This document shows positions 1 to 4,356 of a stretch of DNA of 5,051 bases, in pieces. The first letter of the stretch is position 1. Each line of letters begins with the position of its first letter. Source of the stretch: an uncultured Taibaiella sp. (GTDB lineage Bacteria; Bacteroidota; Bacteroidia; Chitinophagales; Chitinophagaceae); NCBI GenBank assembly GCA_946886975.1, contig CAMPJV010000210.1, positions 1 to 5,051 on the forward strand, written 5' to 3'. Both the position numbers and the translations under genes were made by a program. The notes beneath the pieces were generated by a model. It was given only the letters and a program-made list of their open reading frames with translations. It was not told the DNA's origin and did not search any database.

Positions 1-66
1 TAAATACGGGGTAAATACGGGGTAAATACGGGGTAAATACGGGGTAAATACGGGGTAACTGCGGAT
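1..66. repeat. 11-bp tandem repeat array (G4-rich), cut by the left window edge
   Basis: Five perfect copies of TAAATACGGGG fill positions 1-55. A decayed sixth copy at 56-66 matches at 7 of 11 positions. The array begins at the first base, so more copies probably lie outside the window. The unit is not a multiple of three and carries TAA, so the + strand is stopped in every frame; the - strand is open but has no gene-like context. G4 runs recur at 8-11, 19-22, 30-33, 41-44 and 52-55 with 7-nt spacers, which meets the usual G-quadruplex pattern (four G-runs of three or more, loops up to 7 nt). The 11-bp period is close to one helical turn, so the AT and G parts face the same side of the helix. 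Function is unknown. Confidence 0.95.
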
Positions 67-252
67 CTGCTACGCCTTTCCCGACCTGTTAGTACGGCTC
101 TGCACCGCCTCTGCCGGGTGTTTCCCATTGCCGGTCAGTGCGGTTCAGAGGTCCTTTGTCACGCTCCTCTTAGCGTCAATCATTCCTTTTCAGCGCCCGT
201 CAGCCGTCCGGCTTTAACGTTTAGATTATTAGGTATCATCTTCTATACCTCG
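67..252. other. Gene-poor spacer between repeat array and feoA promoter
   Basis: This stretch is C- and T-rich on the + strand. One + frame stays open from 37 to the TAA at 250-252, but it has no ATG, and its translation is rich in His, Cys, Ser, Arg and Pro and looks like no family I recognise. The - strand frames are broken by stops in the part next to feoA. A short inverted repeat (AGCC/GGCT, 202-213) precedes TTTAACGTTT and could be a weak hairpin, but it is too short to call a terminator. I see no tRNA or known riboswitch. It is most likely the noncoding end of a repeat region plus the upstream region of feoA. Confidence 0.5.
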
Positions 253-260
253 TAAATTTG
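229..260 (+). promoter_or_regulatory. Putative Bacteroidota-type promoter of feoA
   Basis: A TAAATTTG at 253-260 matches the Bacteroidota -7 consensus TAnnTTTG exactly. A TTAG at 229-232, one base from the -33 TTTG, sits 20 bp upstream, inside the usual 19-21 bp spacing. Transcription would start about 5 nt after the -7 element, at or next to the ATG at 266, giving a leaderless or nearly leaderless feoA mRNA. No Fur-like palindrome was recognised by eye. Confidence 0.55.
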
Positions 261-265
261 CAGCG

Positions 266-514
266 ATGAATGTGTTAGAGGAAAATGTAGTGCGTCTCTC
301 CCAGTTGGCCACCGGCAAGCGTGCCGTCATCAAGTCCCACGAAGAGAGCGATTTCCAGCTTACATTGATGGAGATGGGTTGCATTCCTGGCGAGCCCATC
401 TGGGTCGAAATGATAGCTCCCCTCGGGGATCCTATGGCCATTCAGATTGCCGGCTACTACCTTAGCATCCGCAAGCAAGACGCCGACAGAGTGCTCGTCT
501 CAGTTCATTCTTAG
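266..514 (+). CDS. feoA: FeoA family ferrous iron transport accessory protein
   Basis: The product is 82 aa, the normal size for stand-alone FeoA, a small cytosolic SH3-like protein that assists the FeoB Fe(II) permease. The family pattern is visible: an N-terminal strand with LSQLATGKRAVI (residues 11-22), the turn LMEMGCIPGEPI (34-45) containing the typical MG-x-x-PG, then the core strands and a C-terminal IAGYYLSIRKQDADRVLV (61-78), where FeoA proteins carry the conserved G-x-x-x-x-(I/L)R segment. The start at 266 is the only upstream ATG in frame that gives a full domain; the next Met is at residue 35. It lies 5 nt after a -7-like element. The next gene, nadD, begins 100 bp downstream and no feoB is seen, so the permease must be elsewhere or upstream of the window. 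FeoA is a confident family call; a role in iron uptake is inferred from the family. Confidence 0.9.
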   Translation: MNVLEENVVRLSQLATGKRAVIKSHEESDFQLTLMEMGCIPGEPIWVEMIAPLGDPMAIQIAGYYLSIRKQDADRVLVSVHS

Positions 515-601
515 GTCACTTCAGCTCAGCCTGCCCCCGCTTCCAAAGATTATATTTATTAAAAAATGTGATCTCTGCGTCACCTCCTTAGCCCTTTTAA
601 T

Positions 602-609
602 TAGTTTTG
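602..609 (+). promoter_or_regulatory. Possible -7 element just before nadD
   Basis: TAGTTTTG matches TAnnTTTG exactly and ends 5 nt before the nadD ATG, the same spacing as upstream of feoA. No TTTG or TTG is found 19-21 bp further upstream, so the -33 half is missing. It may be a weak independent promoter giving a leaderless nadD mRNA, or a chance match in an AT-rich gap, with nadD transcribed from the feoA promoter. Confidence 0.35.
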
Positions 610-614
610 CGCCC

Positions 615-1184
615 ATGCACATTGGCTTGTATTTCGGCAGCTTCAACCCTATCCATATAGGTCACCTTATAGTCGCCAATCACATAGTCGAAAACACCGA
701 GGTGGATAAGATCTGGTTCGTCGTTTCGCCCCATAATCCACTAAAGGACGCCCATTCCCTGCTCAACGAATACCACCGCCTCCACCTCGTCGAGCTCGCC
801 ATTGAAGACGACACAAGGTTCCGCGCCAGCAACGTCGAGTTCCATCTCCCAAAGCCCTCTTTCACCATAGACACCCTCACATACCTCGTAGAAAAGTTCC
901 CTCTGGAGAAGTTCTCCGTCATCCTTGGCTCCGATAGCTTCCAGAACATCCACCGCTGGAAGAACTTCGAAAACCTGGTGGCCCACTACTCTTTCATAGT
1001 CTACAATCGCCCCGGCTTTGATATCAAGGAGACCCACGGCGCTGACATTACGGTCATGGCTGCCCCTCTGCTCCAGATATCCTCCACCTACGTCCGCCAG
1101 CAGATCAAGACCGGCAAGTCAGTAAGATACCTCCTCCCGGAGCCCGTCTTTCGCTATGTCGAGGACAACAGATACTACAAATAG
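615..1184 (+). CDS. nadD: Nicotinate-nucleotide adenylyltransferase NadD
   Basis: NadD transfers AMP from ATP to nicotinate mononucleotide to form deamido-NAD, a shared step of de novo and salvage NAD synthesis in the cytosol. The 189-aa product shows the nucleotidyltransferase fold signatures in order: GSFNPIHIGH (residues 8-17) with the (H/T)xGH ATP-binding motif H14-I-G16-H17; SPHNPLK (38-44); PSFTIDTL (81-88); GSDSFQNIHRWKN (105-117), the substrate loop; and ISSTYVR (155-161), the second ATP-binding signature. It ends with a typical LLPEPVFRYVEDNRYY. The frame is open upstream to 447, but the extra 56 residues overlap feoA and match nothing, and the family begins with MxIGLYFGSFNP, so ATG 615 is chosen. 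There is no clear Shine-Dalgarno. It faces the next gene tail to tail across 30 bp. Confidence 0.96.
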   Translation: MHIGLYFGSFNPIHIGHLIVANHIVENTEVDKIWFVVSPHNPLKDAHSLLNEYHRLHLVELAIEDDTRFRASNVEFHLPKPSFTIDTLTYLVEKFPLEKFSVILGSDSFQNIHRWKNFENLVAHYSFIVYNRPGFDIKETHGADITVMAAPLLQISSTYVRQQIKTGKSVRYLLPEPVFRYVEDNRYYK

Positions 1185-1214
1185 GTTATCGCAATAAGAT
1201 TTAGTTGAAAGGAC

Positions 1215-2246
1215 TCACTTTTTTTCAGCTGTGTTACTGCGTGTAGAAAATTCCACACGGTAGATCTTTATCAGCAGTAGCAGGTACGATATCATCAGTG
1301 GCCCAAAGATCAGCCCCATAAAGCCAAACAGCGGCAGCCCCACTATCACGCCGAGTACGGTAATTAATGGATGCACATCTCCAATCTTCTTAAGGAGCGT
1401 AAACCTTAGCACATTATCTATGCTCCCCGTTATCAGTACCGAAAACAGGAACAGGCCAATCCCCATGGTTATATCTCCCGTGGCAAACATGTAAATACAG
1501 ATCGGAAGCCATATCAGAGCCGACCCTATTAGTGGTATCATAGAGAAGACGCCAGTCAGTATCCCCCACATCACGGGGTCGGACACACCAAATATGGCGT
1601 AGCCCACCACGGCAACGGCTCCCTGGCACAGTGCCAGCAGCGGTATCCCAATCGCGTTCGACACCACCATCACCCTCGTAGCTGCCCATATGTTGTCGAT
1701 ATTATCCTCCTGCAACGGCAGAAAGCGCTGTATCTTTCTTTCCATCTTTCGCCCGTCCACCAGCATAAAGTATAGCAGAAAGAAGGCCAGCACCAGGTTC
1801 CCCAGCAGGTCAGCCGTGGCGGAAAGGAAGCCCGGCACCGAGTTAATGATCCCCTGCACCCACTCCTTTATCTGGTTGTCGTCCACTTTCATCTGTGGCA
1901 CTATTCGCTCCAGCTTCCCTGTAAATAGATCCAGCAGGTGGTTCAGTTTATCAGGGTTGCTGATTAGGCCGTAAAACTTAGGAAATAACATCTGCACCGT
2001 CAAAATGATAGGCAACACAAATACCACAATGGCTACCGTAATAAACAGGGCCGCCGTTACCCACTTCTTCCAGTTCTTGATCACGGTCAGCCTGAAATAC
2101 CTCTCCCTCATCAGTATGTACATAGTAATGGCTCCAAGAACCCCGGGCAAAAAGGAAACCATTTGCCAGCCAAGCACCACTACAAGGATGATTATAAGTA
2201 AGAGGAGTAAATATTGCTTGAGATTTTCCGAGCTAAGTGACCTCAT
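1215..2246 (-). CDS. AI-2E/PerM family (UPF0118) transporter-like membrane protein
   Basis: This 343-aa polytopic inner-membrane protein has the normal size and layout of the AI-2E_transport family. Hydrophobic segments lie near residues 11-46 (two), 65-87, 143-165, 195-220, 225-255, 260-277 and 294-327. A soluble loop at about 88-142, between the third and fourth segments, is typical. The family signatures are IPLIGSALIWLP (237-248) and DVHPLITVLGVIVGLP (290-305), followed by GFMGLIFGP (308-316). Members have been linked to autoinducer-2 export (TqsA) or to Na+/H+ antiport in halophiles; the substrate cannot be read from sequence, so no gene symbol is given. It is convergent with nadD and divergent from the YtxH/holin operon, with a 131-bp shared spacer. 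Its tail carries basic residues (AEKK). The start is ATG at 2246; no Shine-Dalgarno is evident. Confidence 0.93.
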   Translation of the reverse strand: MRSLSSENLKQYLLLLLIIILVVVLGWQMVSFLPGVLGAITMYILMRERYFRLTVIKNWKKWVTAALFITVAIVVFVLPIILTVQMLFPKFYGLISNPDKLNHLLDLFTGKLERIVPQMKVDDNQIKEWVQGIINSVPGFLSATADLLGNLVLAFFLLYFMLVDGRKMERKIQRFLPLQEDNIDNIWAATRVMVVSNAIGIPLLALCQGAVAVVGYAIFGVSDPVMWGILTGVFSMIPLIGSALIWLPICIYMFATGDITMGIGLFLFSVLITGSIDNVLRFTLLKKIGDVHPLITVLGVIVGLPLFGFMGLIFGPLMISYLLLLIKIYRVEFSTRSNTAEKK

Positions 2247-2255
2247 TGGTAGTGG

Positions 2256-2274
2256 TAAGTAATAAGTATTAAGG
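2256..2274. repeat. Heptad-spaced TAAG direct repeats before the AI-2E gene
   Basis: TAAG occurs at 2256, 2263 and 2270, exactly 7 bp apart (units TAAGTAA, TAAGTAT, TAAGG). The block lies 10 bp upstream of the - strand gene start at 2246, so it falls in the 5' leader or core promoter. It could be a regulator site or simply AT-rich low complexity. Confidence 0.5.
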
Positions 2275-2298
2275 TTTTATGAGTGCTTAGTAAAACCC

Positions 2299-2319
2299 TG
2301 CCATAAAAGCCGTATGGCA
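2299..2319. promoter_or_regulatory. Perfect 7-bp inverted repeat in the divergent spacer, possible operator
   Basis: TGCCATA (2299-2305) and TATGGCA (2313-2319) are exact reverse complements separated by 7 nt (AAAGCCG). The centre-to-centre distance of the arms is 14 bp. There is no T run after either arm, so it is not an intrinsic terminator. It lies in the only divergent intergenic region of the window, just upstream of the -7-like element at 2330-2337, where it would cover roughly -43 to -23. A dimeric repressor or activator site is a fair inference; the regulator is unknown. Confidence 0.5.
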
Positions 2320-2329
2320 CGATATTTAT

Positions 2330-2337
2330 TAGCTTTG
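2330..2337 (+). promoter_or_regulatory. Possible -7 element of the YtxH/holin operon
   Basis: TAGCTTTG matches TAnnTTTG exactly. Transcription would start near 2342, leaving a 5' leader of about 36 nt before the ATG at 2378. No TTTG lies 19-21 bp upstream; that position is occupied by the inverted repeat at 2299-2319, which would fit a promoter that needs an activator. A less likely alternative uses the TTTG at 2340-2343 as -33 with TATAAAAC at 2362. Confidence 0.4.
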
Positions 2338-2377
2338 TCTTTGAAATCCTTTATTAAACATTATAAAACTACCTCTT

Positions 2378-2575
2378 ATGGCAAACACAGGACGAACTGT
2401 TGCAACGCTATTGATCGGTGCTGCTGTTGGCGCAGCCGTTGGTTACATACTCGCGACAGACAAAGACACACGCAGAGAAAGCCTCGACAAAATCAAAGAC
2501 CGCTTTTCCGACCTGAAGAGTAAAATGTCCAGAAAAGTACCTCAAGACCTTGAAGAAGAGATCTATAACGCTTAG
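2378..2575 (+). CDS. YtxH domain-containing single-pass membrane protein
   Basis: The product is 65 aa. After a short N-terminus comes one membrane helix at residues 7-26 with a glycine zipper (G14, G18, G22), as in YtxH and YqjD-like proteins, followed by ATDKDTRRESLDKIKDRFSD (26-45) and a charged amphipathic helix to the end. The motif of glycine-rich membrane helix, then TDK-x-x-R-x-x-L, is typical of YtxH proteins, often noted as general-stress proteins in Firmicutes and common in Bacteroidota. Helix packing through the zipper suggests oligomerisation in the inner membrane with the helical tail in the cytosol (inference). It is the first gene of a three-gene operon, 16 bp from the next, and ends with tandem TAG TAG stops. 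Orthologues in E. coli terms would be YqjD/ElaB-like by architecture, not by clear sequence similarity. Confidence 0.85.
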   Translation: MANTGRTVATLLIGAAVGAAVGYILATDKDTRRESLDKIKDRFSDLKSKMSRKVPQDLEEEIYNA

Positions 2576-2591
2576 TAGATAAAATCATCCA

Positions 2592-2975
2592 ATGAGTTTT
2601 ATCAACAAGTGGAAAGATAAAATAGCTCATTATGTGGATGTTCGCCTTAGCCTGGTCAAGTTGGGCTTCATCGAGCGGACGTCTAATATACTGAGCTATT
2701 TAATTTTCGTCTTTATCGGGCTCTTCCTTAGCGTCTCTATTCTCATCTTCATAGGTATCGGTATAGGGGAATATTTCGCCGATGTCCTGGACTCCAGGGC
2801 CGGTGGTTTCTTCATTAGTGCAGGCTTTTACATTCTCTTGCTTGTACTCATGTTCTTGCTCCGTATCCCAATTACCACAGCGTTCTCCAGCGCCTTCATT
2901 CGAATAATGACAGATGAGGGTCCCGAAGATGTGGAGGATAAAGGCACCAGTAAGAGCGATATCAAGGTTGAATAA
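2592..2975 (+). CDS. Holin-X/YqjE-like (phage holin superfamily III) membrane protein
   Basis: The 127-aa product has an N-terminal amphipathic segment, HYVDVRLSLVKLGFIERTSN (13-32), typical of the Phage_holin_3_6 (holin-X) family. Two membrane helices follow at about 33-58 and 72-91. The tail after about residue 106 is acidic and probably cytosolic. The phage name is historical: most chromosomal members, such as E. coli YqjE, are not near lysis genes and have no shown holin activity. Nothing here looks like phage. It sits between a YtxH-type gene (16 bp) and an unrecognised gene (14 bp), so the three are almost surely cotranscribed. A role in envelope structure together with the YtxH partner is inferred from conserved association. 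Confidence 0.82.
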   Translation: MSFINKWKDKIAHYVDVRLSLVKLGFIERTSNILSYLIFVFIGLFLSVSILIFIGIGIGEYFADVLDSRAGGFFISAGFYILLLVLMFLLRIPITTAFSSAFIRIMTDEGPEDVEDKGTSKSDIKVE

Positions 2976-2978
2976 TAA

Positions 2979-2993
2979 ATGGATGTGAAATGA
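2979..2993 (+). other. Four-codon mini-ORF overlapping the next start (ATGA)
   Basis: ATG GAT GTG AAA TGA (MDVK) lies in the 14-bp gap after the holin-X gene. Its TGA overlaps the ATG of the downstream gene as ATGA at 2990-2993. It is out of frame with the downstream gene and could couple translation, or be chance. Confidence 0.3.
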
Positions 2994-3391
2994 GACTCTA
3001 CAGTAAAAAACTCCACAGCCTTGAAGAACTAAAGCGAGAAAAGCATGTGCTCAGGTATGCTGCAAAGCATTCTGATGATGTGCTCAATCTTAGTGACCTC
3101 GGTAAATCCACCAGCACAGACGACGCTGCAGGAGCCGGTATGTTAGGTACCCTCATCTCTGCCTTTGGCTCTAAGTCCCTGTTCAATACAGTGCTTGCCA
3201 TGGCGCCGCCTCTTCTTGCTCTTGTTTCCAAAGGCTCAGGCAGGAAGAAAAAGAACCCCTTAGAGTCGATAGCAAAGGAAGTAATATTCGGCTACGTCAA
3301 GTGGAAAGCGGTGCAAATGGCCTATAGAGGTGTGATGCTCCTGGTGAAGTCGAGGAAGGAAGAAGATAAAAAAGAAAAAGAGCACGATTAG
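2990..3391 (+). CDS. Hypothetical membrane-associated protein, third gene of the YqjDEK-like operon
   Basis: I do not recognise this 133-aa protein. An N-terminal basic, helical part (1-30, SLEELKREKHVLRYAAKHSD at 10-29) precedes a polar linker. One hydrophobic, Gly/Ala/Pro-containing stretch follows at about 49-80, enough for one helix or a hairpin. Then come a basic patch (GRKKKNP, 84-90), an amphipathic aromatic helix (about 93-121, with FGYVKWKAVQMAYRGVMLLV at 100-119), and a highly charged tail (SRKEEDKKEKEHD). Position, size and a Trp/Arg-rich C-terminal amphipathic helix recall E. coli YqjK, which follows yqjE, but homology cannot be claimed by eye. The ATG at 2990 is the first in frame and sits 14 bp after the preceding stop. 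Its last codons form one arm of the terminator at 3375-3402. Confidence 0.8.
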   Translation: MRLYSKKLHSLEELKREKHVLRYAAKHSDDVLNLSDLGKSTSTDDAAGAGMLGTLISAFGSKSLFNTVLAMAPPLLALVSKGSGRKKKNPLESIAKEVIFGYVKWKAVQMAYRGVMLLVKSRKEEDKKEKEHD

Positions 3392-3402
3392 CGCTCTTTT
3401 TT
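3375..3402. terminator. Bidirectional intrinsic terminator shared by converging genes
   Basis: AAAAAGAGC (3375-3383) pairs fully with GCTCTTTTT (3393-3401) around a 9-nt loop. On the + strand the stem runs into six T; on the - strand it continues as C plus six T (from A-rich 3368-3373). It therefore fits termination from both directions. The left arm encodes residues E129 to H132 of the upstream gene, whose TAG (3389-3391) is in the loop, and the right arm overlaps the stop codon of the stress-protein gene (3401-3403). The GC core is only GAGC/GCTC, so efficiency may be moderate. Confidence 0.75.
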
Positions 3403-4231
3403 ATTTCTCGTGTATCGCCACCAACGGTATGTTCACCATCTTCATGATGGCCTTCGTATGGCTCTTATGAAACAGCCCTTCAAAGAATGAATGCTTATGA
3501 GGCACGATCACCAGCCAGTCCATATGGTTTTCATCAATAAATTCTTTTATCCCTTCCTCCACGTTTTCCTTCTCCACGTAATGGTATACAGGGTTTAGAC
3601 CCTCCAGCATCAGGTGCAGCTCCGAGGTTTCCATCGGCGTTTCCGAGGTGAAGTTCTTGTTCTGATTATCCACGTTCAACACATGTAGTTGGGCGCCCAG
3701 CGTCTGCACCAGCCCCACGAGCTTAGCACTTTGAAAGTGGTCTGCCACGTTTTTGAAGTCGCATGCAAAGCATACCTTTTCCGGCTTCCTGTAGCTCACC
3801 TTTTCCGGCACAGCTACTACTGTCTTGTGCAGGCTCCTCAGCGCACTTAATGCATTGCTTCCGAGCCAGAGGTTTGAATCTCCACTCCCGCTGTTGCCTA
3901 ACAGCACCATAAGCGGAACGTCCTTTTCAGTGTGCTCCTCAATACAGTCCACAATATCCCCAAACATTACCTTGCTCGAAATCTCTAACGCTGGGTAGCT
4001 GCTTTTAAGGCTGGTCATCAATTCCGACATCCGCTCCTCCGCTATTTCTTTGCCTTCATCTATCGGCATAATAGGCATCGGAGTGTCGCTGAAAGTAACT
4101 GGAATCACAAAGGAATGCATGACTACCACCGAGGCGCTCAAATCCGCGGCAAGCTGACAAGCATAGCGCACGGTATTTTCCGCAACTTCTGAGAAATCTG
4201 TCGCTACTAATAGGTGTGGCATAAACGGCAT
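3401..4231 (-). CDS. Tandem-domain universal stress protein (UspA family)
   Basis: The 276-aa product is two Usp domains in series, a layout common in Bacteroidota. Domain 1 (about 4-143) starts with HLLVATDFSE (6-15), where D12 is the usual nucleotide-contact Asp. It contains a near-complete ATP-binding loop G112-x-x-G115-(8 residues)-G124-S125; the classical spacing is 9, so it is one residue short. It ends with TVVAVPE (137-143). Domain 2 (about 150-276) begins VCFACDFK (153-160) and ends with NIPLVAIHE (267-275), but its loop region, PHKHSFFEGLFHKSHTKAI (244-262), has lost the glycines and probably does not bind ATP. Role: cytosolic stress protein, exact function unknown. The start could be ATG 4231 or ATG 4222 (M4, which begins MPHLLVATDFSE); 4231 is listed because the promoter lies just upstream, though the 4222 start fits the domain equally well. 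Confidence 0.93.
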   Translation of the reverse strand: MPFMPHLLVATDFSEVAENTVRYACQLAADLSASVVVMHSFVIPVTFSDTPMPIMPIDEGKEIAEERMSELMTSLKSSYPALEISSKVMFGDIVDCIEEHTEKDVPLMVLLGNSGSGDSNLWLGSNALSALRSLHKTVVAVPEKVSYRKPEKVCFACDFKNVADHFQSAKLVGLVQTLGAQLHVLNVDNQNKNFTSETPMETSELHLMLEGLNPVYHYVEKENVEEGIKEFIDENHMDWLVIVPHKHSFFEGLFHKSHTKAIMKMVNIPLVAIHEK

Positions 4232-4239
4232 TTAGGCCC

Positions 4240-4271
4240 CAAAAGTTAGGCACAAATAAGTTAACGGCAAA
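4240..4271 (-). promoter_or_regulatory. Putative promoter of the universal stress gene
   Basis: On the - strand, TTTG (4271-4268) is followed after 19 bp by TAACTTTTG (4248-4240). This is the Bacteroidota -33/-7 pair with one extra base inside the -7 element. The element ends 8 nt before the ATG at 4231, so the mRNA leader would be only a few nucleotides long, or about 12 nt if ATG 4222 is used. Confidence 0.5.
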
Positions 4272-4288
4272 GCTCCGTCCATTCTGAC

Positions 4289-4302
4289 GCACTTACCAGT
4301 GC
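4289..4302. promoter_or_regulatory. Short inverted repeat upstream of the stress-gene promoter
   Basis: GCACT (4289-4293) and AGTGC (4298-4302) are perfect inverted arms around TACC. The site lies about 20 bp upstream of the -33 element of the stress gene and 9 bp from the preceding terminator. It could be a regulator site; five-base arms are also likely by chance. Confidence 0.3.
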
Positions 4303-4310
4303 CTGGAAGC

Positions 4311-4334
4311 AAAAAAAGCGCCCGTCAGGCGCTT
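4311..4334 (-). terminator. Strong rho-independent terminator of the enoyl-CoA hydratase-family gene
   Basis: On the - strand, AAGCGCC, loop TGACG and GGCGCTT form a 7-bp stem (4334-4328 with 4322-4316), and the T run continues from the stem to 4311 (seven T in total). It starts 22 bp after the stop of the upstream hydratase gene. It separates that transcript from the stress gene, which therefore needs its own promoter. Confidence 0.9.
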
Positions 4335-4356
4335 CTTCTATTCTTTTAAGCAAAGG

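Noticed and set aside
1..66. CRISPR array
   Set aside because: The units are 11 bp, contiguous and without unique spacers; this is a simple tandem repeat.
202..217. Terminator for an upstream gene
   Set aside because: The stem is only four to five bases with a loop too small if fully paired, and no real T run follows.
37..252. Open + frame in the spacer before feoA
   Set aside because: It has no ATG, an odd composition (Cys, His, Arg, Ser rich), and starts within the repeats; there is no evidence of coding.
447..614. N-terminal extension of nadD by 56 residues
   Set aside because: It overlaps feoA and matches no family, and NadD proteins begin with the MxIGLYFGSFNP segment encoded from 615.
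2314..2523. Upstream + strand frame overlapping the YtxH gene
   Set aside because: It is a shadow frame: Cys/Arg-rich translation with no domain, overlapping a clear YtxH protein.
2592..2975. Prophage remnant, based on the holin-family name
   Set aside because: No lysin, tail, integrase or other phage genes are near; chromosomal holin-X/YqjE proteins are common in non-phage operons.
192..4328. 12-bp sequence AGCGCCCGTCAG at both 192-203 and 4317-4328
   Set aside because: About one shared 12-mer is expected by chance in a window of this length, and one copy is part of a terminator stem.
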